From: Pseudomonadota bacterium | GTDB taxonomy: Bacteria > Pseudomonadota > Alphaproteobacteria > Rhizobiales > Beijerinckiaceae | Reading direction: 5' to 3' | NCBI GenBank assembly: GCA_021780435.1 | Contig: JAJXYV010000200.1 | Location: 1-64,000 of the forward strand | DNA: 64,000 nucleotides | Part shown: positions 35,143-42,405 of the stretch, piece after piece | How positions within the stretch are numbered: position 1 is the first letter of the stretch | Layout: each line of letters opens with the position of its first letter | Program-made: the position numbers and the translations under genes | The notes under the pieces: generated by a model | The model's database searches: none | Seen by the model: only the letters and a program-made list of their open reading frames with translations | Told to the model about the DNA's origin: nothing

Positions 35143-35256
35143 CACGCGACCATCCCCGACGTGCGGAGATTATGTTGCACAGAAGCTGCCGATCCCGCGC
35201 AAAACGGCCGCCCAGCACGGGGCCGCAACATAATCTCCGGCGCAACATAATCGGTC
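35143..35256. repeat. RIT element right terminal inverted repeat
   Basis: Inverted counterpart of 29682-29795 with about 12 mismatches. It carries TTATGTTGC/GCAACATAA boxes at 35170, 35224 and 35242. In the minus direction an open frame crosses it to TGATG at the copy 3 start. Confidence 0.85.
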
Positions 35257-35279
35257 TTATGTTCAACTGCACATAAGAC
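35254..35279. repeat. 26-bp dyad at the RIT/host junction
   Basis: GTCTTATGT (35254-35262) and ACATAAGAC (35271-35279) are perfect 9-bp arms around an 8-bp centre. The layout resembles a tyrosine-recombinase core site. It has no counterpart at the left junction. Confidence 0.6.
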
Positions 35280-35280
35280 G

Positions 35281-36138
35281 GACGCCGCCACGGGCGAGCA
35301 CGGGGACTTGCTCGACATCATCCGGGAAAGCTGCGGCCTTCTCGACTTCCACGATGTCGCCGATGAGGCGCGACGCTTCCTAAGCTTGCCCCGCTCGGAC
35401 CCGGAGCCAGCGCCGAAACCTGCACGTCTGCCGGCGCAGACAGGATCGTCGGAAGCCGCGCGGCGGCTGTTCGCTATGTCACAGCCAATCGCACGGACCC
35501 TCGTGGAAACGTATTTGCGCAATCGCGGCATTACGGCTTTGCACGAAGACGGCGCGCTGCGCTTTCACCCGCGCTGCTACTATCGCCCGGACGAGGACGC
35601 GCCGACCGAAACCTGGCCCGCGATGATCGCCCGCGTCACTGATCTCGACGGCCGGATGACCGGCGCACACCGGACTTGGCTCGATCCGTCAGGCCGTGGC
35701 AAGGCGCCGATCGACACGCCGCGACGGGCGATGGGCAACCTTCTCGGTAACGCAGTCCGCTATGGTGTGGCGAACGACGTGCTCGCGGCCGGCGAAGGCA
35801 TCGAGACCATGCTGTCACTGCGACGCGTGCTGCCGACCTTGCCGATGGCCGCGGCGCTTTCCGCCAACCACCTCACCGCCATGCTGCTCCCGCCGACGTT
35901 GCACCGTCTCTATATCGCGCGAGACGACGATGCGGCCGGTGACGCGGCGGTGACGGCTCTGACCGAACGTGCCGAGGCGGCCGGCATCGAGGCGATTGCA
36001 TGGTCCCCCAGGCTCGGCGACTTCAACGAGGATCTGCGCACATTCGACATCGATGGACTCCGGGCAGCCCTGCGCACCCAGCTCGCACCGCAGGACATCA
36101 TCCGCTTCATGCTGTGCGCGACCGCCGAGACGGGATGA
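35281..36138 (+). pseudogene. Native toprim gene, 3' fragment after RIT insertion
   Basis: Continues the frame cut at 29687: DAATGEHGDLLDIIRESCGL through GEGIETMLSLRRVL and LYIARDDDAAGD to a stop at 36138. It retains the whole TOPRIM core but lacks its 5' end and start; an internal TTG (35308) is available but no good RBS is seen. Sequence is undamaged, so the insertion seems recent or the fragment is maintained. Confidence 0.8.
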
Positions 36139-36262
36139 GCGTCGGCGGTTCGAGCATCTCCATGGCCGGTCAGGCGAGGACCACCCCGCCGGACAGAGTC
36201 GCGCCCTTGGCCTTCTAGAGGGCGATCGGACGGCAGGCGGCCCGGCCCGGCAATGGGGCTGC

Positions 36263-36446
36263 GCCCGGCTATTTTCCGCCGGCCCTGCGGGCCTTTGCAG
36301 CGCGAAACAAAATAGCCGGGCTTCGCCATCCTCCGCTGGCGCTCCGGCCCTGCGCTGCGCTCCGGGTTCTGGCCCGTTCCGCCCGCCGTCTGGTGATCGC
36401 CACGAAGGCCGCGATGGGCGCGGTCGATCCGGCAAAGGACCTCACC
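36263..36446 (+). promoter_or_regulatory. Structured leader upstream of the DUF2493 gene
   Basis: A 13-bp perfect stem, GCCCGGCTATTTT (36263-36275) with AAAATAGCCGGGC (36309-36321), encloses a GC-rich hairpin. Downstream, catcctccgct and gcgctccggccc (36327-36350) and gatcgcca.gaaggccgcg (36394 on) are shared with the DUF736 leader at 39760-39873. The whole 36139-36446 interval has no gene. Confidence 0.6.
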
Positions 36447-37385
36447 ATGACGACCGACCACGACGACACCGAATTCGAACCGCCGCACACCTCCTCCCCG
36501 ACCGATCACGTCCTCAACGAACTTCAGCTCTATGGCTACCGTCCCTTCCACGACGAGCCCGATCCGAGGCCACTTCCGGAAGGCGATGCTGTCTCGAGCG
36601 CCGTCTCCGACATCTTCGACGCCCTGGTCTCGACCCTGATCGACACGCGGCTCGAACCCGACCTCGAAGACCTGCTGTGGTCGACAGTCAACCTGTTCCA
36701 CCGCGCCACCGGTCGCATCGAACGCGAGCTCGACGACAACGAGCAGGCGCAGCAGAGGAGTCAGCGGGAGCAGAACGGCTCGGAGGTGCGCTCGGTCGAA
36801 CTCGAGCGTCTCACGGCCGAGGGCATCACGCTGATCGAACGCCGCAACAGCCTGGAGCTCTTCCGCGACCAGGCCGCCGAGCGCTTCGAGGTCCACACCG
36901 GCTCCCCCTGGCGTCCCCGCTCCGGATCGACGGTCAACCACCGCACTCTGACTTCGGCAATGATCGACAGTCGCGATTTCCTCGCCGCCAAGCGCCGCGC
37001 GGAGACCGAGGTGTTGCTGCCCGCAGGACCGAAAATCGCTTTCACCGGTGGGCTCGACTTAAACGACCACCGGCTGATCTGGGATCGGCTCGACAAGGTC
37101 CACGCGAAGCATCCCGACATGGTGCTGCTGCACGGCGGCTCGCCGAAAGGCGCCGAACTGATCGCCGCCAAATGGGCAACCAACCGCAAGGTGCCGCAGG
37201 TCGCGTTCAAACCCGACTGGACGAAGCACGCCAAAGCCGCACCGTTCAAGCGCAACGACGCGATGCTGGAGGTGCTGCCGATCGGCGTCATGGTATTCCC
37301 CGGCACCGGCATCCAGGGCAACCTCGCCGACAAGGCGAAGAAGTTCGGCATCCCGGTGTGGAGGTTCGGCGAGGGCGGCGCGTAA
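36447..37385 (+). CDS. DUF2493 protein (SLOG/YspA-like)
   Basis: A 312-aa protein from ATG 36447. The C-terminal DUF2493 domain has KIAFTGGLDLNDHRLIWDRL, LLHGGSPKGAELIAAKWA and VMVFPGTGIQGNLADKA, the Rossmann-like nucleotide-binding pattern of the SLOG group. The N-terminal half is charged and helical. SLOG proteins sense nucleotide-derived ligands; the role in these ICEs is not known. A terminator-like stem surrounds its stop codon. Confidence 0.82.
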   Translation: MTTDHDDTEFEPPHTSSPTDHVLNELQLYGYRPFHDEPDPRPLPEGDAVSSAVSDIFDALVSTLIDTRLEPDLEDLLWSTVNLFHRATGRIERELDDNEQAQQRSQREQNGSEVRSVELERLTAEGITLIERRNSLELFRDQAAERFEVHTGSPWRPRSGSTVNHRTLTSAMIDSRDFLAAKRRAETEVLLPAGPKIAFTGGLDLNDHRLIWDRLDKVHAKHPDMVLLHGGSPKGAELIAAKWATNRKVPQVAFKPDWTKHAKAAPFKRNDAMLEVLPIGVMVFPGTGIQGNLADKAKKFGIPVWRFGEGGA

Positions 37386-37392
37386 GCGCCGC
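37375..37392 (+). terminator. Hairpin around the DUF2493 stop codon
   Basis: GCGGCGC (37375-37381) / GCGCCGC (37386-37392) with the TAA in the loop. No strong U tract; it lies between convergent genes. Confidence 0.45.
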
Positions 37393-37403
37393 TACTTGCT
37401 TAC

Positions 37404-37970
37404 TCACGTATCGAGCAGCTCCGGCCGGAACAGCCTTCGCCGGCTGATGATCTTGCCGGAGACCATGAACACGCCGTCGCCCGTGTAGTGCAGCGTCTCG
37501 GGACGCTTCGGCGACTTGGCGACGTGTGCCTTCACCACCTCGAAGATGAAAAAGTTGTACTTGTCGACCAGGGCATCATCGACAAGACGACATTCGAAGC
37601 TGGCGTGACATTCCGCGATTAGCGGCGCCGTCACGCGCGTCGCCGGCTGCGCCGTCAGACCGAATTTCTCGAACTTGTCGATTTCCGCGCCCGTCGTGTT
37701 GCCGACTCCGACCACGATGTCAGTCAGCGACGTCGTCGGCAGATTAATCACGCACACGCGGCTCTTGCGAATCAGCTCGAAACTGTAATTGCCGCCAGCG
37801 ATCACGCAGCCGACCAGTGACGGCGTAAACTCCATCACCGTGTGCCAGCCCATCGTCATGATGTTGCGCCTGTCATCAAGCGCCGACGAGACGAGAACTA
37901 TCGGGCCAGGTTCAAGATAGCGCCGGATCTGCGATACCGGGAAGTCAGCCTTTTCCGCACGCTTTGCCAT
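37404..37970 (-). CDS. Flavin reductase-like FMN-binding protein
   Basis: A 188-aa split-barrel protein: GPIVLVSSALDDRRNIMTMGW, FTPSLVGCVI, SFELIRKSRVCVINLP and a GEFECRL-like ECHASFECRL. The family binds FMN and reduces flavin with NAD(P)H, often feeding a monooxygenase. No monooxygenase is nearby, so the partner is unknown. It runs opposite to the ICE genes and is probably cargo. Confidence 0.82.
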   Translation of the reverse strand: MAKRAEKADFPVSQIRRYLEPGPIVLVSSALDDRRNIMTMGWHTVMEFTPSLVGCVIAGGNYSFELIRKSRVCVINLPTTSLTDIVVGVGNTTGAEIDKFEKFGLTAQPATRVTAPLIAECHASFECRLVDDALVDKYNFFIFEVVKAHVAKSPKRPETLHYTGDGVFMVSGKIISRRRLFRPELLDT

Positions 37971-38142
37971 CGTCTCGTCCTCTACTTTCGGCGTCGTTCA
38001 TCGGACACCCGCGGTCGCCGTGGCGCGTGGCGAGGATGGATTTCCCCTCCCATCCCCACCGGCTTTTGGCTATACTTTGGATCGCGCCGCGGTGGTGGTG
38101 GAAGGCGCGACCGTCACAGCTTATGTCACGGAGGCTACCACC

Positions 38143-38625
38143 ATGCTTGTCATCGGACTCATCCTCAGCATGTTCGGGATCGGCCTGTTCTGCTGGCTGA
38201 TCTTCACGCTAGCTGTCTACGCTTTGCCGTTCTTCGTTGGACTGACGGCTGGCATGGCGGCGTTTCATGGCGGTGCAGGCGTCATCGGCGCGCTGCTTGT
38301 CGGCATTATCGCCGGCGCTCTCACCCTCGGCATCGGTCAGATCGCGTTCGCGGCCGTTCGCCCGCAGCCTCTGCGCGCCGCCATCGCCGCCGCCTTCGCA
38401 ATTCCGGCGGCGATCGCCGGCTATCATGCGGTTCTCGGACTCTCGCAGATCGGCGTTCCGTCGCTCGTCTGGCGCGAAGTGTTCGCTTGGATTGGCGCGC
38501 TCTTCATCGGCGGCACGGCTTGGGCGCGGATGACAGTCTTCGTGGAACCCCTTCCGTTGCGGTCGGGCGGAGCGCCGCAGAACGAGCCCCAGCCACTTTT
38601 GACCTCCGCGACACAAAAGTGGTGA
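38143..38625 (+). CDS. Small membrane protein, unknown function
   Basis: A 160-aa protein from ATG 38143, preceded by GGAGG (38130-38134). Four or five hydrophobic helices, the first at residues 3-28, with several Gly/Ala-rich ones after it, and a short hydrophilic tail. An upstream in-frame start at 38020 lacks an RBS. No motif recognised. It may be co-transcribed with the cupin gene 110 bp downstream. Confidence 0.6.
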   Translation: MLVIGLILSMFGIGLFCWLIFTLAVYALPFFVGLTAGMAAFHGGAGVIGALLVGIIAGALTLGIGQIAFAAVRPQPLRAAIAAAFAIPAAIAGYHAVLGLSQIGVPSLVWREVFAWIGALFIGGTAWARMTVFVEPLPLRSGGAPQNEPQPLLTSATQKW

Positions 38626-38736
38626 GCCCTAGTGGATCGGGTCTGACGGTTGAATCCCCTTCAGGATTTCCGGCGGACTCGCGGCGTGCGAGTCTGCGGC
38701 ATGGAAACGCCACCGTGATCGAAAGGATGTGAGACC

Positions 38737-39195
38737 ATGCCGAAGATCGACGTCACCGCTCTACCGTTCGTCGCGCGCGGCGGCTATCCGCCGCCGCACG
38801 ACAAACTGGTCGCCGGTCGTTCGCGCAAGCGTCTCGGCGATGAAGCCGGCCTGACTCAGTTCGGCGTCAACCTGACGATGCTCACGCCCGGCGCTTTCTC
38901 GTCGCTGCGCCATTGGCACGAGAACCAGGACGAGTTCGTCTTTCTCATTGAAGGCGAGCTGACGCTGATCGAGGACGAAGGCGAGACCGTGCTGCGGCCG
39001 GGCGACGCAGCCGGCTTCAAGGCGGGCGTTGCCAACGGCCACCATCTGGTCAACCGCTCCAACAGCGATGCAGTCTATCTCGAGATCGGAACGCGCACGC
39101 TGCCCGAACGCGCACACTTTTCCGACGTTGATCTCGCCGTCGTCGCCGACGAGGCCGGCGTCCACTACAGCCGCAAGGATAGAGGGCGGCTGTGA
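38737..39195 (+). CDS. Cupin domain protein
   Basis: A 152-aa single-domain cupin. Motif 1 is LRHWHENQDEFVFLIEGE, with the His/Glu metal ligands, and motif 2 is PGDAAGFKAGVANGHHLVNRS. The RBS aaggatg precedes the ATG. Such proteins bind a metal and act as enzymes or sensors; close relatives are often annotated only as sugar-binding or dioxygenase-like. Substrate not deducible. Confidence 0.85.
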   Translation: MPKIDVTALPFVARGGYPPPHDKLVAGRSRKRLGDEAGLTQFGVNLTMLTPGAFSSLRHWHENQDEFVFLIEGELTLIEDEGETVLRPGDAAGFKAGVANGHHLVNRSNSDAVYLEIGTRTLPERAHFSDVDLAVVADEAGVHYSRKDRGRL

Positions 39196-39759
39196 ACGCC
39201 GTCGTCGCGCCCAGCCGTGGATCGAGCCGACGCCCGCTTCGCGCCGGTCCGTCACGATCAAGCGCCTCCGCTTCGCGTCAAAAGGCCTTCGAAGCAGCGA
39301 TCCCACCGGGTACCAAACGAAAGATTCAGTCCACTAGCCTCTTCGATCAAGGTTTCACTGACGATCGTGTGTTGACGGATCTCGCGATGAAGTCGCGAAG
39401 CAAACGGCCCTTTTTGGAAATGCCCTTTGTCAGCCGCCCTCCGATCACTTGCCGGCCCGCAGCCCGCAAAGAAGAGCGTTGTGTCGTGGCTATTTCCCAG
39501 CAGACGATCCCGCCTTTTCCTACGCTACGGTTTCTTTCTCTACGCCCGGACTGGCCGACATCTTGCCCGGCACAACCAACATCCGCCACGTCTTCTCCCG
39601 AGGATGCTGTTCAAGCACGGACGCACCTGGCCTCGTGATGGCCTGATCTGGCCGAAGACCGGCTGCGCCTCGATCGCCTGAGCCGCAACACCGTCGGTTC
39701 GACTTTCTTCCCCTGGGCTAAAGCCCATTCCTCGCGAGGCAAGAAAGTCTCACCGCCGT
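39196..39759. other. Gene-poor interval between cupin and DUF736 genes
   Basis: About 560 bp. Short frames exist (for example 39449-39646) but none carries a motif or convincing start. Two small hairpins (GGGCTaaAGCCC near 39715, CTCGCGAG at 39731) lie near the end. May contain a decayed gene. Confidence 0.4.
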
Positions 39760-39873
39760 CATCCTCCGCTGCGCTCCGGCCCGCGAGCGGGTGCGTCGTC
39801 GATCGTCCCCGGCCTGTCGATCGCCATCGAGGCCGCGGTGGTCGCGGGCTCGAAAACAGCAAGGAGAAGTGAC
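39760..39873 (+). promoter_or_regulatory. Leader of the DUF736 gene, shared with the DUF2493 leader
   Basis: catcctccgctgcgctccgg at 39760 and gatcgccatcgaggccgcgg at 39819 match the DUF2493 leader in the same order. The RBS aaggag (39861-39866) follows. Confidence 0.55.
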
Positions 39874-40197
39874 ATGGCTAACATCGGTTCTTTCAAGAAG
39901 GTCGGCAGCGACTTCCAGGGCGAGATCGTCACCCTCAGCCTCCAGACCAAGGGCGTGCGCATCGTGCCTGAGACCAACCGCTCCAACGACAACGCTCCCA
40001 GCCACCGGGTTTACGTGGGCCGGGCCGAGATCGGGGCCGCCTGGTCGAAGCGCTCCAACGAAGGCCGCGACTACCTCTCGCTCAAGCTCGACGATCCGAG
40101 CTTCAACGCGCCGATCTTCGCCAACCTTTTCGACGACGAGGACGGCGAGGGCTACACCCTCATCTGGTCGCGCCCCAGCAAGCGCAGCGGCGATTGA
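39874..40197 (+). CDS. DUF736 family protein
   Basis: A 107-aa protein typical of the family: MANIGSFKKVGSDFQGEIVT at the start, SHRVYVGRAEIGAAW in the middle and a Trp-Ser-Arg-Pro tail. DUF736 genes are markers of rhizobial ICEs and conjugative plasmids; the molecular role is unknown. It has its own leader and a strong terminator, so it seems to be a single-gene unit, probably highly expressed. Confidence 0.9.
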   Translation: MANIGSFKKVGSDFQGEIVTLSLQTKGVRIVPETNRSNDNAPSHRVYVGRAEIGAAWSKRSNEGRDYLSLKLDDPSFNAPIFANLFDDEDGEGYTLIWSRPSKRSGD

Positions 40198-40213
40198 GCC
40201 TGCCCGTTCGCAA

Positions 40214-40245
40214 CGCCCCGCCCGGTCTCTCCCGGGCGGGGCTTT
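40214..40245 (+). terminator. Rho-independent terminator of the DUF736 gene
   Basis: GCCCCGCCCGG / CCCGGGCGGGGC hairpin directly followed by TTTT, 16 bp after the stop codon. Confidence 0.85.
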
Positions 40246-40425
40246 TGCGCCAAACCCTTCGGACCGCCCAGGGCAATTTGCGGGCCGCCGACTCTGTTTC
40301 TTGCATCCGCTAAACCGTCGTGGACACGCGAACAGCCAGTCCGCGAATCACTCGACTCGCTGAGCGCCGCCGACCCTCGCGGATCGGCTTTTCCGCTCTC
40401 ACAGGGCGGTTGCAGCGCCACAAAG

Positions 40426-40440
40426 CGACTATTATAGTCG
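40426..40440 (+). promoter_or_regulatory. Perfect 15-bp dyad upstream of the XRE regulator
   Basis: CGACTAT-T-ATAGTCG, centred 50 bp before the regulator's ATG. AT-rich centre overlaps a probable -10 region, so an autoregulatory operator is likely. Confidence 0.55.
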
Positions 40441-40482
40441 TATTTCTGGTGCGCGCAGATCGTCTGTCGGAGGTGATCATGA

Positions 40483-40761
40483 ATGATCACCGGCCGACAA
40501 GTTCGGGCCGCGCGAGCCTTGCTGAATTGGAAGCAGGAGATGCTCGCCGAGAAAGCCCTGGTGGCGCTGACCGCCCTGAAGCGTCTGGAGTCCGAAAGGC
40601 AGCTCCAGGTGCACGAGGGCACGCGCGACCAGGTGCGCCGTGTTCTGGAAGCCGCTGGGATCCTGTTCGTCGAATCCGACCGTGGCCGCGGCGTCATGCT
40701 CCTCCATGAGGCAGAGCCGGCAACGCGACCAGCGAGAAAACCGGCGACCTTGAAACGATGA
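40483..40761 (+). CDS. XRE-type HTH regulator, QseC-like candidate
   Basis: A 92-aa protein with an HTH-like N-terminal domain (ITGRQVRAARALLNWKQEML to LTALKRLESERQ) and a short basic tail. RBS ggaggt at 40469. In ICEMlSymR7A a small XRE repressor, QseC, controls the antiactivator qseM. Here the next gene (40810) encodes a QseM-like DUF2285 protein, which supports the comparison; gene orientation may differ from R7A. The dyad at 40426-40440 is its likely operator. Confidence 0.7.
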   Translation: MITGRQVRAARALLNWKQEMLAEKALVALTALKRLESERQLQVHEGTRDQVRRVLEAAGILFVESDRGRGVMLLHEAEPATRPARKPATLKR

Positions 40762-40809
40762 AGCCGGTTCGTGTTAACGTTTAGGAAACCGTATCGCTGA
40801 GGAGCCTTG

Positions 40810-41088
40810 ATGCAGTCGCCACCCTTGGATCCGCCGGTGGACGATGTCGCCCCAACCGCCGCAGTCCTGACCGGTTACGACGAGCGACATGCCATCACCT
40901 ATATCCGTCTGCTCGACGCGGAAGCTGACGGCGCCGATTGGCAGGAAGTTGCAAAGATCGTCCTGCATATCGACCCCGCGCGGGAACATGATCGCGCTCG
41001 GCGGGCTTGGGAGAGCCATCTCGCGCGCGCCCGGTGGATGACCGAGAAGGGATATCGGCATCTTTTGCAAGGCGGCGCTCCTCATTGA
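40810..41088 (+). CDS. Small DUF2285 protein, QseM-like antiactivator candidate
   Basis: A 92-aa protein from ATG 40810, after GAGGAG. The DUF2285 pattern is ITYIRLLDAEADGADWQEVA, then RARRAWESHLARARWM and KGYRHLL. In ICEMlSymR7A the single-domain DUF2285 protein QseM binds TraR and FseA and keeps transfer off. The same partners (fseA-like gene next door, TraR-like gene at 62035) exist here, so the same task is likely. Not experimentally shown for this element. Confidence 0.7.
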   Translation: MQSPPLDPPVDDVAPTAAVLTGYDERHAITYIRLLDAEADGADWQEVAKIVLHIDPAREHDRARRAWESHLARARWMTEKGYRHLLQGGAPH

Positions 41089-41208
41089 AAATAGTTCCCT
41101 GCTGATTCGGCAACGCACGTTGCTCTTTCTCTCTGTTTCGGGGCGCTACCCCAGCGTGCATCCTCTAGCGAGCCGACCTCTTGCTTTTGACACGAGGAGA
41201 CGTTGCCC

Positions 41209-41980
41209 ATGGCTCGCGCCGATTGGCGATCGGCGGGCGCGTATGAGGGTCTGCGAACGCTCGACGCGCCTGCCTTCGCCTATGAGTTCCTCTGCCGCAA
41301 TCCTGACTTTCTGAGCGACCACGCGCGCCTGGCGCGCAGCAGCCGAAAGCGAACACTTGATGCCGTCGAGGCCGAGGCGTTCGCCCGGCGCTGGGGGGTG
41401 CGATTTCAAGCGAGATTTAGATCCCGCGCGGCACGGCGCCGTTCTCTGGACGCCACGGACGCTTCCGAGCGTGGTGACCCTGACGAAACTCCCGGACGGC
41501 CTCGCTGATACTAGACTTGGCCTCGACGCGCGAAGCCTCCAATCCATTCTCACGGTCGAAGACGAAGATCAGGTCGTCACGTTGCGCGGCGCGCGCCTAC
41601 GGCTTCACCGCGAGGATAAGGTCGAGGCACCCGTCGCTGTTCTCCTTCCGCTCGACCAACTTTTCGACATCCGCATCGCAGCCGCGCTCAGGATGTGGCG
41701 CGGACTGACCGGTCGCACGCCGGGCCCCGACCTCGGTATGCTCACACCCGAGCGGCGCAACCGGCTCATCCACGCATTGCGCGCGCTGGACGGTCGGCTT
41801 GAGCGCGCGACCTATCCCGAGATCGCCGCCATTTTGTTCGACACCGAACCAATCTCCAAGCGTGACTGGATTTCGCACGAGCTGCGGGATCGGACCGGCC
41901 GCATCATCCGGCTCGGATTCTTCATGATGCGTGGCGGCTACCGCCGCCTTCTCCTGCATCCCTATCGCCGCCGCGTGTAG
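41209..41980 (+). CDS. fseA: FseA-like excision activator, made by +1 ribosomal frameshift
   Basis: The first frame from ATG 41209 (RBS gaggaga) encodes the DUF6499-like regulator domain: RADWRSAGAYEGL, FAYEFLCRNPDF, AEAFARRWGVRF. It would end at 41508. The second frame, +1, encodes KRDLDPARHGAVLW through a DUF2285 domain (IHALRALDGRLERATYPEIA) to a stop at 41980. The frames join cleanly at CGA TTT C AAG (41401-41410), where tRNA-Phe can slip from TTT to TTC. This copies the msi172-msi171 arrangement of ICEMlSymR7A, where a programmed +1 shift makes FseA, the activator of the excisionase gene. Confidence 0.75.
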
Positions 41981-42031
41981 CGCTCAGCCCGTCTGGATGC
42001 GCTTTCGCCACCCTCCGAGATCGCGCTATTT

Positions 42032-42049
42032 CGGACGGGGTCCCGTCCG
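42032..42049. repeat. Inverted repeat between fseA and the excisionase-like gene
   Basis: CGGACGGG / CCCGTCCG around GT. It could be a terminator stem for fseA or a regulator site for the next gene, 64 bp downstream. Confidence 0.45.
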
Positions 42050-42112
42050 CCACCGTGATCGCTGACAGCCGCCGTCATCCGACGGCCTTCCACGCGATCA
42101 CGGAGGTATCCC

Positions 42113-42397
42113 ATGTCCACCAATCTCGCAGGTTTGCCGCCGCGCTACCTGCGCACGCCAGAGGCGTCGCGCTTCGTCGGCCTCTCCATCCGCACGCTCG
42201 AAAAGCACCGCATCTACGGCACCGGCCCACGCTATTCGAAGCTCGGCGGGCGCGTCGTGTACCGCATCGAGGACCTGCAGGCCTGGGTCGACGCCGCCGC
42301 CAAGGCGTCGACATCCGACCCCGGCAAGGTCGTCGTGCTGCCAGCGCGGCGCCATACGGCTGCCGAACTTGAACAAGCCCGCCAGCCGCGCCGCTGA
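42113..42397 (+). CDS. Excisionase/AlpA-like HTH protein, RdfS candidate
   Basis: A 94-aa protein with a winged-helix of MerR/AlpA type: YLRTPEASRFVGLSIRTLEKHR, then GPRYSKLGGRVVYRIEDLQAWV. RBS ggaggt at 42102. In ICEMlSymR7A the FseA-activated gene rdfS codes a similar directionality factor and precedes the transfer genes, as here. It may instead be a regulator of repA, which starts 9 bp downstream. Confidence 0.7.
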   Translation: MSTNLAGLPPRYLRTPEASRFVGLSIRTLEKHRIYGTGPRYSKLGGRVVYRIEDLQAWVDAAAKASTSDPGKVVVLPARRHTAAELEQARQPRR

Positions 42398-42405
42398 CGT
42401 CGCTC

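Larger units (their letters stand above)
29688..35280 (-). mobile_element. Recombinase-in-trio (RIT) element carrying two inverted toprim genes
   Basis: Three overlapping tyrosine-recombinase genes in one orientation, bounded by long inverted repeats, define a RIT element. The outermost part of each arm is about 110 bp of non-toprim repeat; inside lies a complete toprim gene reading inward, so arm homology extends to about 430 bp. The element interrupts the native toprim gene after codon GAC of KWTD. Right-hand recombinase operon and toprim copy 3 are co-directional. Exact crossover bases are uncertain because 24-30 extra bases with their own palindrome remain at the right end. Confidence 0.9.

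Noticed and set aside
39449-39646. 65-codon frame in the cupin-DUF736 gap
   Set aside because: Looks somewhat coded but has no recognisable family, no RBS and no conserved start.
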